Translations under genes and position numbers: made by a program
Shown here: positions 1 through 7,650 of the stretch, one piece after another
Numbering within the stretch: the first letter of the stretch is position 1
How the letters are laid out: every line of letters begins with the position of its first letter
Notes under the pieces: model-generated
What the model saw: the letters and a program-made list of their open reading frames with translations, nothing else
The model's database searches: none
What the model was told of the DNA's origin: nothing
Source of the DNA: Mageeibacillus sp. UBA5770
GTDB taxonomy: Bacteria; Bacillota_A; Clostridia; Saccharofermentanales; Saccharofermentanaceae
Assembly: GCA_002418705.1 (NCBI GenBank)
Contig: DIEQ01000114.1
Span: forward strand, 4,485-18,898
Reading direction: 5' to 3'
Length of the DNA: 14,414 bases

Positions 1-641
1 AAGGAACGGAAAACGGCTTTGATGGATTCGAGAAGCTGGACTTTAGGGTCCTGCGGAAAAGGTTCACCTTTATTTTTAAGATAAACATCAAGATAGCGCG
101 CAACAACTTCTTTCATTGCATCTGCATCAAGCTGTGTATCCAGAGTCACGCCTCTGTCCTCTTTGACAGCGTCGAACTCTTTTTCGAACTTGTTCTTGTC
201 AATTTCCATGACGACATCACTGAACATCGTAATAAATCTTCTGTAACTGTCAAAGGCGAAGCGATCGTTGCCTGTCAGGCGGGCAAGTCCGATAACTACT
301 TCATCATTTAAGCCAAGATTTAAAATGGTATCCATCATGCCCGGCATAGATGCCCTTGCACCGGAACGTACCGAAACGAGAAAAGGATTTGCGGGATCGC
401 CCAGTTTCTTGCCGACAACGGTTTCTGTCTTTTCCAGGGTGTCAAAGATCTCCTTGACTACTTCGGGGGCAATCGTCTGGTCATCATCATAATAACGATT
501 GCAGGCCTCTGTAGAAATGGTAAAACCGCGCGGAACAGGTAGTCCCAGGCCGGTCATCTCAGCAAGGTTAGCGCCCTTGCCGCCGAGAAGGTTCTTCATT
601 GAAGCATTTCCTTCTTTAAACATGTACACATACTTTGTCAT
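1..641 (-). CDS. ppdK: Pyruvate, phosphate dikinase, N-terminal part (cut by window edge)
   Basis: This is the first 213 codons of a protein that normally has about 870-890 residues; the rest lies beyond base 1. PPDK interconverts pyruvate, ATP and phosphate with phosphoenolpyruvate, AMP and pyrophosphate in the cytoplasm. In anaerobic Bacillota it often works in a pyrophosphate-linked glycolysis. The visible part is the nucleotide-binding domain. It has the opening MTKYVYMF, the GGKGANLAEM loop near residues 20-29, PVPRGFTIST near 36-45, and the VSVRSGARASMPGMMDT segment that is characteristic of PPDK. The ATG at 641-639 is preceded by GGAGG (649-653) with a 7-base gap, which fixes the start. 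It follows glyQS on the same strand across a 111-base gap that contains a strong hairpin, so it is probably a separate transcription unit. No convincing promoter was found in the gap. The family call is very secure. Confidence 0.96.
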   Translation of the reverse strand, partial: MTKYVYMFKEGNASMKNLLGGKGANLAEMTGLGLPVPRGFTISTEACNRYYDDDQTIAPEVVKEIFDTLEKTETVVGKKLGDPANPFLVSVRSGARASMPGMMDTILNLGLNDEVVIGLARLTGNDRFAFDSYRRFITMFSDVVMEIDKNKFEKEFDAVKEDRGVTLDTQLDADAMKEVVARYLDVYLKNKGEPFPQDPKVQLLESIKAVFRS

Positions 642-695
642 TGTGTATCCTCCGCTTTCTCAAACGTGCCGATTGTATTATTCCCATATGCACCA

Positions 696-737
696 GTGGC
701 GTCGGCAAGCTCCTCCTCGAAAGCTTGCCGGCGCCAC
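696..737 (-). terminator. GC-rich 16-bp hairpin after glyQS (terminator-like, no U-tract)
   Basis: The arms 696-711 and 722-737 are complementary over 16 positions with one mismatch. As minus-strand RNA the mismatch is A opposite C; as plus-strand RNA it would be a G-U pair. The loop is 10 bases. The hairpin begins 15 bases after the glyQS stop codon, as expected for an operon-end terminator or a 3' stabilising stem. The bases that follow on the minus strand have no run of T, so it is not a canonical intrinsic terminator. The minus-strand loop reads TTCGAGGAGG, which resembles a ribosome binding site, but no start codon follows at a suitable distance. Structure is seen directly; the role is inferred. 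Confidence 0.5.
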
Positions 738-752
738 CGACATAATGAAAAC

Positions 753-2171
753 CTAGAATGAAAACTTGTCCGCAAAGTACTCCCTTAGACGATCGATCGG
801 GAAACGGACATTACCCGGCTCGTACTCAACCTTGAGCATGGAATCCCTAAGGCGGATTTCCACGCACCCGTCATTCTCAGACTCAAAATCATATACCACG
901 CAATACGGTGTCCCAATCTCATCCTGACGGCGGTATCTTTTGCCGATGGACTGACGGTCATCGAACTCGCAGAAGTAATCTTTGGATAAAGTGTGATATA
1001 TCGCCTCAGCCTTCTCGGACAGCTTCCCGGACAAGGGAAGGATTCCGATCTTGATCGGGGCAAGTGCGGGGTGAAAGCGCATGATTGTACGGACATCACC
1101 ATCGCCTAAGTCCTCCTCATCGTAAGCGGAGCACAGGAACGCAAGCGTTACCCGGTCTGCGCCAAGGGAGGGTTCAATAACATAAGGGATATATTTCTCG
1201 TTTTTGGCAGGATCAAAGTAAGTAAGGTCTTCCTTGGAAAAAGTCATATGCTGCTTCAAGTCATAATCCGTACGGTCTGCAACTCCCCACAGTTCGCCCC
1301 AGCCGAACGGGAACAGGAATTCAAAGTCCGTGGTCGCATTCGAATAGAATGCAAGCTCCTCAGGTGAATGATCCCTCGTCCTAAGTTCTTCATCCTTGAG
1401 TCCAAGGCTTCCGAGCCAGTTGCGGCAATAATCTTTCCAATAGTGGAACCACTCAAGATCCGTACCCGGCTCACAGAAAAATTCAAGTTCCATCTGCTCG
1501 AACTCACGTGTACGGAAAATAAAGTTACCGGGCGTAATCTCGTTTCTGAATGACTTGCCGATCTGGCAGATGCCGAAGGGCATTTTTCTTCTCGATGAGC
1601 GCTGGACATTCTTGAAGTTGACAAAAATGCCCTGTGCCGTCTCAGGACGCAGGTATACTTCGTTCTTGCTGTCTTCCGTTACACCCATGAATGTTTTGAA
1701 CATGAGGTTAAACTTACGGACATCCGTAAAATTGTGGCCTCCGCACTGGGGGCACGGTATATTCTTTTCGTTGATAAAGGCAACAAGCTGGTCGCTTGTC
1801 CATCCGTCGAGACCGACTTCGCCGATATCAAGGCTGTTCTCTTTCACGAAATCCTCGATAATCTTATCCGCGCGGTGTCTTGCCTTGCACTGCCTGCAGT
1901 CAATCAGCGGGTCGGAAAATCCGCCGACATGTCCGGAAGCAACCCAGACCTGAGGGTTCATCAGAATCGCACAGTCGACGCCGACATTGTACGGATTCTC
2001 CTGAACAAACTTTCTCCACCAGGCAGCTTTTACGTTGTTCTTGAGCTGAACACCCAAGGGGCCGTAGTCCCATGAATTCGCCAGTCCGCCGTAAATATCA
2101 GACCCGGGAAATACAAAACCGCGCGTTTTAGCAAGCGCTACAATGCGCTCCATCGATTTTTCCTTGAGCAT
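753..2171 (-). CDS. glyQS: Glycyl-tRNA synthetase, alpha2 (single-chain) type
   Basis: This class II aminoacyl-tRNA synthetase charges tRNA-Gly with glycine, using ATP, as a cytoplasmic homodimer. The 472 residues match the usual 460-475 of the single-chain type found in Bacillota, rather than the alpha2beta2 glyQ+glyS type. Visible marks are [15 protein letters not shown] at the N-terminus and WDYGPLG near 34-40. Two cysteine pairs that likely bind zinc are C92-x2-C95 and C140-x2-C143. [11 protein letters not shown] lies near 173-183, class II motif 2 (FRNEITP) near 208-214, and a motif 3-like [11 protein letters not shown] near the C-terminal third. The ATG at 2171-2169 has GGAGG at 2178-2182, six bases upstream, and lies one base past the rpoZ stop. 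The binding site is therefore inside the last rpoZ codons and the two genes should be translationally linked. No T-box leader is seen, as expected for an internal operon gene. Confidence 0.97.
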   Translation of the reverse strand: MLKEKSMERIVALAKTRGFVFPGSDIYGGLANSWDYGPLGVQLKNNVKAAWWRKFVQENPYNVGVDCAILMNPQVWVASGHVGGFSDPLIDCRQCKARHRADKIIEDFVKENSLDIGEVGLDGWTSDQLVAFINEKNIPCPQCGGHNFTDVRKFNLMFKTFMGVTEDSKNEVYLRPETAQGIFVNFKNVQRSSRRKMPFGICQIGKSFRNEITPGNFIFRTREFEQMELEFFCEPGTDLEWFHYWKDYCRNWLGSLGLKDEELRTRDHSPEELAFYSNATTDFEFLFPFGWGELWGVADRTDYDLKQHMTFSKEDLTYFDPAKNEKYIPYVIEPSLGADRVTLAFLCSAYDEEDLGDGDVRTIMRFHPALAPIKIGILPLSGKLSEKAEAIYHTLSKDYFCEFDDRQSIGKRYRRQDEIGTPYCVVYDFESENDGCVEIRLRDSMLKVEYEPGNVRFPIDRLREYFADKFSF

Positions 2172-2172
2172 C

Positions 2173-2640
2173 TTATTCCTCCGTCTCCGAAGACTCGACA
2201 GAATCTTCAGCTATAATGTCGTCTTCAAGGATCAGTTCTTCATCATCTAACGGAAGATCATCAATCATCTGATCGACGACATCATCGAGGAGGAGCTTGT
2301 CAACAAGGTCTTCCTCAGAGGCAACGGCTTTCGTAAGATCCATGATGTCAGGGAATGAATCGAGTGATGCCTGGTTGGCAGCGAGTTCCCTGGCGATCCT
2401 GCGCTGCTCTTCAATCTCAGGACGAAGAGGAACGACGGGAGTATGGAGACCTGAAACGCACTTAACCTTATCCTGCACGATTTCTTCACAGGCAACGGTT
2501 ACAAGGTTCGGTGAATCTGAGTCAACCATAGGCTGAGCTCCGTCCACAAGCTGGCGGGTGCGTTTGGCAGCGAGCATAGCGAGTGTGTAGCGGCTTTCTA
2601 CCTTGGGTAAGAGTTGTTCGAGAGGTGGTTGTACGAGCAT
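2173..2640 (-). CDS. rpoZ: RNA polymerase omega subunit with long acidic C-terminal extension
   Basis: Omega helps assemble and stabilise RNA polymerase by holding the beta' subunit. Residues about 1-75 resemble omega proteins: a leading [14 protein letters not shown], then [15 protein letters not shown], which matches the conserved AAKRARQL...G core. Position supports the call, since rpoZ follows yloC, remA and gmk in many Bacillota. At 155 residues it is about twice the 70-90 usual in this group. Of the last 60 residues (96-155), 24 are Asp or Glu, only two are Lys and none is Arg. They form an acidic, partly hydrophobic tail with repeated LxxDD-like elements. The ATG at 2640-2638 has AAGGAGG at 2647-2653. 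Its stop codon is one base from the glyQS start. Omega identity is good; the tail has no assigned function. Confidence 0.88.
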   Translation of the reverse strand: MLVQPPLEQLLPKVESRYTLAMLAAKRTRQLVDGAQPMVDSDSPNLVTVACEEIVQDKVKCVSGLHTPVVPLRPEIEEQRRIARELAANQASLDSFPDIMDLTKAVASEEDLVDKLLLDDVVDQMIDDLPLDDEELILEDDIIAEDSVESSETEE

Positions 2641-2716
2641 ATTGTGCCTCCTTTAAAATGGGTCCTGCGTTCTTATTCTACAGCACTTTGCATACGCTCC
2701 GTGCGAAAGGGGTCAA

Positions 2717-3370
2717 TTATCGGCCTAAAATTCTTTCTTCGATGCCGATTTGTCTTGAATATTTGTGCTTCTCGGCTTCGATGATAGCAATGATCCTGCC
2801 AGCCGCCTTATCGAGTTCATCATTAATGACAACATAATTAAAAAGATCAACCTTGGGTATTTCGACGCTGGCCTCAAGAAGCCTTCTCTCAATAACTTCC
2901 GGCGACTCTGTAGCACGCTTTTCGAGCCTGCTTCTGAGTTCAGACATGGACGGCGGCAGTAAAAATATCGTGACAGCCTCCGGATAATTCTCCATCAGGG
3001 CAAGGCTTCCGGATACCGTCAGGTCGAAGAGGACATCCCTGCCCTCGTTAATCAGCTTAATAAGGGGAGTCAGGGGCGTACCGTAATAATTATTCAGGTA
3101 GATGTCGTGCTCAAGAATCTCTCCGGCAGCCATCATCTGCTTAAACTGCTGTTCCGTCCGAAAAAAGTACGACACGCCTTCTGTTTCATTATCACGCATC
3201 GGCCTGGTGGTTACGGATACGGAATGGGCAATATCCGGAAGCCGTTCACGGACTTTATCAATTACCGTGCCTTTCCCGACCCCCGACGGTCCTGAAACCG
3301 AAACCAGAAGTCCTTTTCTTGTCTGTTCTGGTGCCGCTATTTCTTTAATCAAGTGTATGACCCCCGACAT
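2717..3370 (-). CDS. gmk: Guanylate kinase
   Basis: This enzyme phosphorylates GMP to GDP with ATP in the guanine nucleotide pathway. In the 217-residue reading, the Walker A loop GPSGVGKGT is at 27-35, the GMP-binding segment SVTTRPMRDNE is near 52-62, and YYGTP, another GMP-site element, is at 95-99. The C-terminus has the usual NDELDKAAGRI helix. Length fits the family (about 205-220). The start is uncertain. The ATG at 3370-3368 lies 26 bases inside remA and has no clear ribosome binding site. A TTG at 3352-3350 has GGGGG eight bases upstream, overlaps remA by 8 bases and would give 211 residues. A longer in-frame reading from 3439 exists, but its extra residues do not resemble the family and are encoded wholly inside remA. 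Gene function is certain and the exact start is not. Confidence 0.95.
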   Translation of the reverse strand: MSGVIHLIKEIAAPEQTRKGLLVSVSGPSGVGKGTVIDKVRERLPDIAHSVSVTTRPMRDNETEGVSYFFRTEQQFKQMMAAGEILEHDIYLNNYYGTPLTPLIKLINEGRDVLFDLTVSGSLALMENYPEAVTIFLLPPSMSELRSRLEKRATESPEVIERRLLEASVEIPKVDLFNYVVINDELDKAAGRIIAIIEAEKHKYSRQIGIEERILGR

Positions 3371-3620
3371 CTGTATTCTGATTAGCTGTTTTCTGCAGAA
3401 GTGCGTCAATTTCTTCGAGCGGAAGAGCAGATAACACAATATGGTCGCTGTCCATCACAAGGACGGATTTGCATTTTTTACCGGAAGAAGCGTCAATCAG
3501 CGCTCCTCTGTCACGGGCATCCTGAACCAGTCGGCGAACAGGTGCTGAATCGGGTCCTACAACCGTAATCAGCCGTTCTGAAGAAATAAGATTACCAAAT
3601 CCAATTCGTATAAAGCTCAC
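3345..3620 (-). CDS. remA: RemA-like DUF370 DNA-binding regulator
   Basis: The 91-residue protein belongs to the DUF370/RemA family. In Bacillus subtilis, RemA (YlzA) activates biofilm matrix operons and osmoprotection genes as an oligomeric DNA-binding protein. Visible family features are IRIGFGNLISSERLITVVGPDSAPVRRL at the N-terminus, the QDARDRGALIDAS block and the VLVMDSDHIVLSALP block, all close to RemA. The last dozen residues (QNTDVGGHTLD) are a variable tail. The start is GTG at 3620-3618, with GAGG at 3628-3631 seven bases upstream. It lies 28 bases after yloC and overlaps the 5' end of gmk. Clostridial homologues are widespread in species where matrix control has not been shown, so the regulatory target here is unknown. 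Confidence 0.93.
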   Translation of the reverse strand: MSFIRIGFGNLISSERLITVVGPDSAPVRRLVQDARDRGALIDASSGKKCKSVLVMDSDHIVLSALPLEEIDALLQKTANQNTDVGGHTLD

Positions 3621-3648
3621 TGGCGGACCTCACCCCCTCAAATACATA

Positions 3649-4536
3649 TTATGCAAGGTTCTGAATCTGCTCGCGGATCTTCTCAAGATCCGTCTTCATT
3701 TCCAGAACGAGATTCGTAGTCGTGATATCGTTGGCTTTCGAACCGATGGTATTAATTTCACGGTTCATTTCCTGAAGGATGAAATCCAGCTTCTTCCCGA
3801 TACTGCCCTGCGCGGACAGTGTGTTCTTCAGCTGGATGATATGGCTCTCAAGTCTGACAAGCTCTTCATCAATCGAACACTTGTCTGCAAAAATTGCGAC
3901 CTCTGCTTCTCTTCTGCCTTCGTCGAAAACAATTCCTGTTGTATCCGTTAAAAGCTCATCCATTCTTGCCTGAAGGCGCACACGGTATTCGACCGGAACC
4001 AGCGGCGCACGCAGAACAAGCTGTTCGCGCATTCCTTCGAGTCCGGCGGTCTTTAGAAGGATATCATTAAGAAGCTTCTGACCTTCAAGACGGCGCATAT
4101 CAGAAATCTCCGTGACGGCAATCTCCAGGGCTGCCATAAGACCTGACCGGACAATATCCGGAGTCCATTCAACAGGCTGGGTAATCATCACATCAGGGAG
4201 TCTCGCTATGAAGTCAGCCCCGGCTGTATCCATCCGGCCCGTTGCTGCTGCTATATCGGAAAGTGCGCGGGAATATGCCCCGGCCAGATCAAGGTTGGGG
4301 GATACATGTACGGCGCCTGCTCCCTGATCTTCAATGTTAATGAATACATCAATCTTGCCGCGGAGCAGACCTGCAGTAACTATTTCACGGATCTGCGGCT
4401 CTAACGAAAGGAGGGCACGCGGCATGCGTGCCTGAACATCACAGTAACGATTGTTGATGGACTTGATCTCAATAAGGTATCTGCGCGAGTCAAAAACACA
4501 ATCTGCCCGACCGTAACCGGTCATGCTCTCTGCCAT
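3649..4536 (-). CDS. yloC: YicC/YloC-family endoribonuclease
   Basis: Members of this family are endoribonucleases. E. coli YicC acts on small RNAs such as RyhB, and YloC is the Bacillus counterpart. The 295 residues match the usual size of about 290. Family marks are MTGYGRA near residues 5-11, a basic and polar strand EIKSINNRYCDVQARMP, and the strongly conserved C-terminal DUF1732 region with IDEELVRLESHI, KKLDFILQEMNREINTIGSKAND and VLEMKTDLEKIREQIQN. The ATG at 4536-4534 is preceded by AGGAG about 10 bases upstream. An internal ATG four codons later is the second choice. It is the first gene of the yloC-remA-gmk-rpoZ-glyQS unit, directly after a promoter at 4602-4630. Family assignment is firm; the RNA substrate is unknown. 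Confidence 0.95.
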   Translation of the reverse strand: MAESMTGYGRADCVFDSRRYLIEIKSINNRYCDVQARMPRALLSLEPQIREIVTAGLLRGKIDVFINIEDQGAGAVHVSPNLDLAGAYSRALSDIAAATGRMDTAGADFIARLPDVMITQPVEWTPDIVRSGLMAALEIAVTEISDMRRLEGQKLLNDILLKTAGLEGMREQLVLRAPLVPVEYRVRLQARMDELLTDTTGIVFDEGRREAEVAIFADKCSIDEELVRLESHIIQLKNTLSAQGSIGKKLDFILQEMNREINTIGSKANDITTTNLVLEMKTDLEKIREQIQNLA

Positions 4537-4601
4537 ATAAAAGGGGCTCCTCTCTGAGCACGAAAAAGAATCAGAAGCACAAGCTTCAACATGCGTGTCT
4601 C

Positions 4602-4630
4602 ATTATAGCGCAGGCGTCAAATTCGCGCAA
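4602..4630 (-). promoter_or_regulatory. Housekeeping sigma-type promoter for yloC operon
   Basis: On the minus strand there is a perfect -10 TATAAT (4607-4602) and a 17-base spacer from a weaker -35 TTGCGC (4630-4625). It sits in the only sizeable gap before yloC, about 65 bases upstream of its start codon. The -35 matches the consensus at three of six positions. Confidence 0.72.
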
Positions 4631-4652
4631 CTGTGAAAAATGCCATTTTTGC

Positions 4653-5354
4653 TTACAGCCGCAACGGTTTAAAGGAAATATAATCCCCTGCTACAAGATG
4701 GTAAGTCACCCCGTTTTTGTCGCCTTCGAAGGCTTTATAGTGTCCACGGCCGTGTAAATGTCCATAAATGCATGTTTTAACATGATATTTCTCCAATAAT
4801 GTACAAAATCCGGATGCCTGTATCGGCATAAGGAGAGGCGGATAATGGAGAACTGCAATCATCTCCCCGCCGGCGACCAGTGCACGTCCGGCTTCAAGTG
4901 ATCTCTCAAGACGGGCGATCTCGCGTTCGTATATGACCTGATCGGCTGCCTTAAATTCCGGGTCCGACGGCAAGAGCCAGCCCCGCGTACCGCATATGGC
5001 CCGCCCTTCAGCGATAAATGCATTATTTTTCATGAAGGAAAGCGTCGACAGACCGTTCTCCGCAGCGAGCGTCTCAACTTTGCCCATCGTGCCCCACCAG
5101 TAATCATGATTGCCTTTCGACAGAATCTTGCTCCCGGGAAGACCGTCAAGAAACCGAAGATCCGGAAGCGCTTCTGCCAGAGTCATGCCCCAGGAAATAT
5201 CCCCGGGAATGATGACCGTATCTTCGGGGGTGACCAGCTCCAGCCACGCATCGCGGAGGCGTTTCTCATGGTCCTCCCATTTCGGCCCGAAAATATTCAT
5301 CGGCTTATCGGTGCCGAGGGAAAGATGCAGGTCGGCAATTGCAAATATAGCCAT
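4653..5354 (-). CDS. Calcineurin-like metallophosphoesterase (function unassigned)
   Basis: The 233-residue protein has the complete metal-binding signature of the calcineurin-like phosphoesterase fold: D8-x-H10, GD at 51-52, GNHD at 81-84, H170 in LHYPP, and GHLH at 198-201. These bind two metal ions and hydrolyse phosphomonoesters or diesters. There is no signal peptide or membrane segment, so it should be cytoplasmic. It resembles the stand-alone COG1768-type phosphohydrolases, whose substrates are not settled. The ATG at 5354-5352 lies three bases after the uvrC stop, with GGAG in the uvrC 3' end eight bases upstream, so it is translated with uvrC. The association with uvrC may indicate a nucleic acid or nucleotide substrate, but that is only inference. 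Confidence 0.9.
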   Translation of the reverse strand: MAIFAIADLHLSLGTDKPMNIFGPKWEDHEKRLRDAWLELVTPEDTVIIPGDISWGMTLAEALPDLRFLDGLPGSKILSKGNHDYWWGTMGKVETLAAENGLSTLSFMKNNAFIAEGRAICGTRGWLLPSDPEFKAADQVIYEREIARLERSLEAGRALVAGGEMIAVLHYPPLLMPIQASGFCTLLEKYHVKTCIYGHLHGRGHYKAFEGDKNGVTYHLVAGDYISFKPLRL

Positions 5355-5357
5355 CAG

Positions 5358-7235
5358 CTATTCTCCGTTCTCTTTATGAAAATGCCGGTATACGGCCATC
5401 GCATTGGCTTGTGAGATCAGCGGCGCTTCTCTGAGTTCTTCAGGCTGCGCAGCGGCAATTTTGCCGACCGTTCCGAAATGTGCGAGCAATGCTTTTCGCT
5501 TGGCGGGTCCAATGCCTTCAATAGACTCGAGCCGAAAAGAAAGATGCCTCTTCTTTGACAATTTTCTCTGATAGGATATCGCAAAGCGGTGTACTTCATT
5601 CTGGACGGCCGTCAGCAGTCGAAGAAGAATCAGACTGTCTTCGGAGCCGGATGCCTCCTGTTCCAGTTCGAGAATACGTCCGTCCGGAAGTGCGAGCCCC
5701 CTTGTTCTGTGCCTGGTATCTTTAACCATGCCTGCTACCCTGACTTTATCCTGCAGCTGATACTCGCGCAGAATATCCCGGGCAAGCAGTACATGCTGCA
5801 GTCCGCCATCCATAAGGATCAGGTCCGGCAATCGGGCGAAGGTCTCTTCACCGATATGGGAGAAGCGCCTGCGCAGAACTTCACGCATGGCACCATAATC
5901 ATCCTGCCCTTCTTTTCGCCGGATTTTGAATAGCCGGTATCCCGCCCTGTCCGGGCGTCCGTTCTGGAAAACCACCATTCCGCCGCCCTGGTCATCTGCA
6001 CCCATGTTGGAAATATCATAAGCTTCAATTCGCTCGAGCGGCTTTGTCAGACCGACATGTGCAGACAGTGCTGAAATCGCCTTTGTCAGAGCTTTTTCGG
6101 AGTCTCCGACACGAAGGATTCTTCTCATCAGGGCCTCGGATGCGTTATCAGCCGCCATCTTCAGGAGGTTCACGCCATCGCCGCGGCGCGGAATCCGAAG
6201 GACCGTCTTTCGTCCGCTGATCCGATGAAGGAATTCCGCAAGGGCATCCGCTTCGAAGGGCAGCTCGGGAACCAGTATTTCGGGGGGAATCAGTGATACA
6301 TCCGGATAATGCAATTCCATGAACGCCGTCAGGATTTCACCCGTTTCTTCCTTATTACCCGGGATAAAAAAGGTCAGTGACCCGATAATTCGACCGGCAC
6401 GGACTTCAAGCTTACGGATGCAGATTTCGCCGGCATCACGGCTTAGTCCGATCACGTCAAGATCGGTCTCCCTGGGAAGGGAAACCTTTTGGGATTCCAT
6501 GATTTTTTCAAGTGATTTGAGACGGTCGCGAAAAATCACCGCATTCTCGTAATCCTGGTTCTCGGATGCCGTCATCATTTTTTCAGTAAGTTCTTTTTGA
6601 ATCCCGTCGTATTTACCCTCAAAAAACCGGCAGATGTCTTCCATGACAGCCCGGTAGGCGGATGCCGGGACATCGCCCTTACATGGAGCGACACATCGTC
6701 CGATGTAATAATTAAGGCATGGCCGCTCCTTGCCGATGTCTTTCGGAAGGACTCTCCGGCAGGTTTTCGTCGGAAAAATATCCCGCAGGGTGACAAGCGC
6801 CGTATACAGGTCGCCAGCGAGAAAAGGGCCAAAATAGCGGGCGCCTTTATCTTTATCGTTCCCAACCCGGAATACTTTAATGATACGGGGATACTCCTCC
6901 TGCATTGTAATGCAGACATACGGGTATCCTTTATCATCCCTTAGAAGGATATTGTAATGAGGCATGTACCTCTTAATCAGGTTTGATTCAAGAAGGAGCG
7001 CTTCGAGCTCATTGGCGACTACGATAAACTCGAAATCGGCAATATGCGAAATCATTGCGAGTACTTTATCGCTGCCGGCGGGATTTTTACAGAAATAGCT
7101 GCGCAGGCGGTTCCGAAGGTTCTTCGCTTTTCCCACATAAATAACAGAACCCGAGGTGTCCTTCATCAGGTACACACCCGGGCTCGTTGGCACTACATCC
7201 AATCGGGCATCAAATACGGTATCTTCAGAGCTCAT
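5358..7235 (-). CDS. uvrC: Excinuclease ABC subunit C
   Basis: UvrC makes both incisions in nucleotide excision repair after UvrA and UvrB locate damage. All domains are visible in its 625 residues. The N-terminal GIY-YIG nuclease has GVY at 20-22, YVGKAKNLRNRLRSYF at 33-48 and the catalytic glutamate in NELEALLLE near 81. Four cysteines, C159, C173, C181 and C185, have the spacing of the UvrC iron-sulfur site. A UVR motif that contacts UvrB lies near 210-245. The RNase H-like nuclease has D407, D445/D446, D476 and H549 in the expected motifs (YDISN, DDYGAM, LMDGG, EVHRFA). Tandem helix-hairpin-helix motifs lie near 565-620. Its ATG overlaps the upstream HPr-like gene's TGA in ATGA, so it is translationally coupled to that gene. 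Confidence 0.98.
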   Translation of the reverse strand: MSSEDTVFDARLDVVPTSPGVYLMKDTSGSVIYVGKAKNLRNRLRSYFCKNPAGSDKVLAMISHIADFEFIVVANELEALLLESNLIKRYMPHYNILLRDDKGYPYVCITMQEEYPRIIKVFRVGNDKDKGARYFGPFLAGDLYTALVTLRDIFPTKTCRRVLPKDIGKERPCLNYYIGRCVAPCKGDVPASAYRAVMEDICRFFEGKYDGIQKELTEKMMTASENQDYENAVIFRDRLKSLEKIMESQKVSLPRETDLDVIGLSRDAGEICIRKLEVRAGRIIGSLTFFIPGNKEETGEILTAFMELHYPDVSLIPPEILVPELPFEADALAEFLHRISGRKTVLRIPRRGDGVNLLKMAADNASEALMRRILRVGDSEKALTKAISALSAHVGLTKPLERIEAYDISNMGADDQGGGMVVFQNGRPDRAGYRLFKIRRKEGQDDYGAMREVLRRRFSHIGEETFARLPDLILMDGGLQHVLLARDILREYQLQDKVRVAGMVKDTRHRTRGLALPDGRILELEQEASGSEDSLILLRLLTAVQNEVHRFAISYQRKLSKKRHLSFRLESIEGIGPAKRKALLAHFGTVGKIAAAQPEELREAPLISQANAMAVYRHFHKENGE

Positions 7236-7495
7236 ATCACGTTGGGATTCTCCAAATACGAAATAAGAGTATCAATAGCTGCCTGTTGATCTTCTCCGTC
7301 AGCCGTAATTTCTATCTCGGCCTTATTCTCAATTCCCAATGACATTACCCCAAGAAGACTCTTGGCATTTGCACGCCGTCCGCTGCGGCTCAGGTAGATG
7401 CTGCTTCTGAACGAAGAGGCTTTTTGAATCAAAACTGCGACTGCTTTCATTTGAAGAGCTTCATCACACTGGAAAACAACGGTTCGAGAAACCAT
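7232..7495 (-). CDS. Crh-like HPr paralogue lacking the phosphocarrier histidine
   Basis: The 87-residue protein aligns with HPr without gaps: strand 1, an active-site helix, NAKSLLGVMSL and the C-terminal IDTLISYLEN helix. In HPr, His15 in GLHARPA accepts phosphate from PTS enzyme I. Here that stretch reads ALQMKAV, with Gln15 (CAA at 7453-7451) and Lys17 in place of Arg17. The Ser46 (7360-7358) that HPr kinase phosphorylates, and its NAKSxLGVMSL context, are kept. This is the pattern of B. subtilis Crh, a catabolite-repression partner of CcpA that cannot carry PTS phosphate. Crh function is inferred and hprK and ccpA are outside the window. The ATG at 7495-7493 has AAGGAGG at 7503-7509. It is the first gene of its transcript and overlaps uvrC by four bases. 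Confidence 0.9.
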   Translation of the reverse strand: MVSRTVVFQCDEALQMKAVAVLIQKASSFRSSIYLSRSGRRANAKSLLGVMSLGIENKAEIEITADGEDQQAAIDTLISYLENPNVI

Positions 7496-7545
7496 GTTAC
7501 ATCCTCCTTGAAGTACACTGACATTTGTATCATTTCATCAAAATA

Positions 7546-7574
7546 AGTATATGGATTGGGTTTGGCTATGTCAA
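7546..7574 (-). promoter_or_regulatory. Strong promoter for the HPr-like / uvrC unit
   Basis: The minus strand has a perfect -35 TTGACA (7574-7569), a 17-base spacer, and a -10 TATACT (7551-7546) that matches five of six consensus bases. It lies about 50 bases upstream of the HPr-like start codon, in the 155-base gap after rimI. It is one of the two best promoters in the window. Confidence 0.85.
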
Positions 7575-7650
7575 TAAAAACGAAGCGTTTCACGAGAGAT
7601 TTGGACAAATGCGGGTAAAACGCAAGTCAATGTATCAGCTTTTATTGTGA

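Noticed and set aside
642..695. Promoter for ppdK (TACAAT or AATAAT)
   Set aside because: The -10-like elements lack a fitting -35 at normal spacing; the evidence is too weak to annotate.
2641..2716. Possible internal promoter between gmk and rpoZ (TAGAAT)
   Set aside because: There is no acceptable -35 at 16-18 bases, and the gap is short, so read-through from the yloC promoter is enough.
3371..3439. Longer guanylate kinase reading from 3439
   Set aside because: The added residues lie entirely inside remA in another frame, have no ribosome binding site and no family similarity.
4636..4650. AAAAAT-GCC-ATTTTT inverted repeat after the metallophosphoesterase, possible terminator
   Set aside because: The six-pair stem has only A-U pairs and a three-base loop, too weak to call a terminator without data.
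7584..7597. Possible CcpA cre site upstream of the HPr-like promoter
   Set aside because: The minus-strand TGAAACGCTTCG is one base short of the palindromic cre consensus and misses its conserved central CG position, so it does not qualify.
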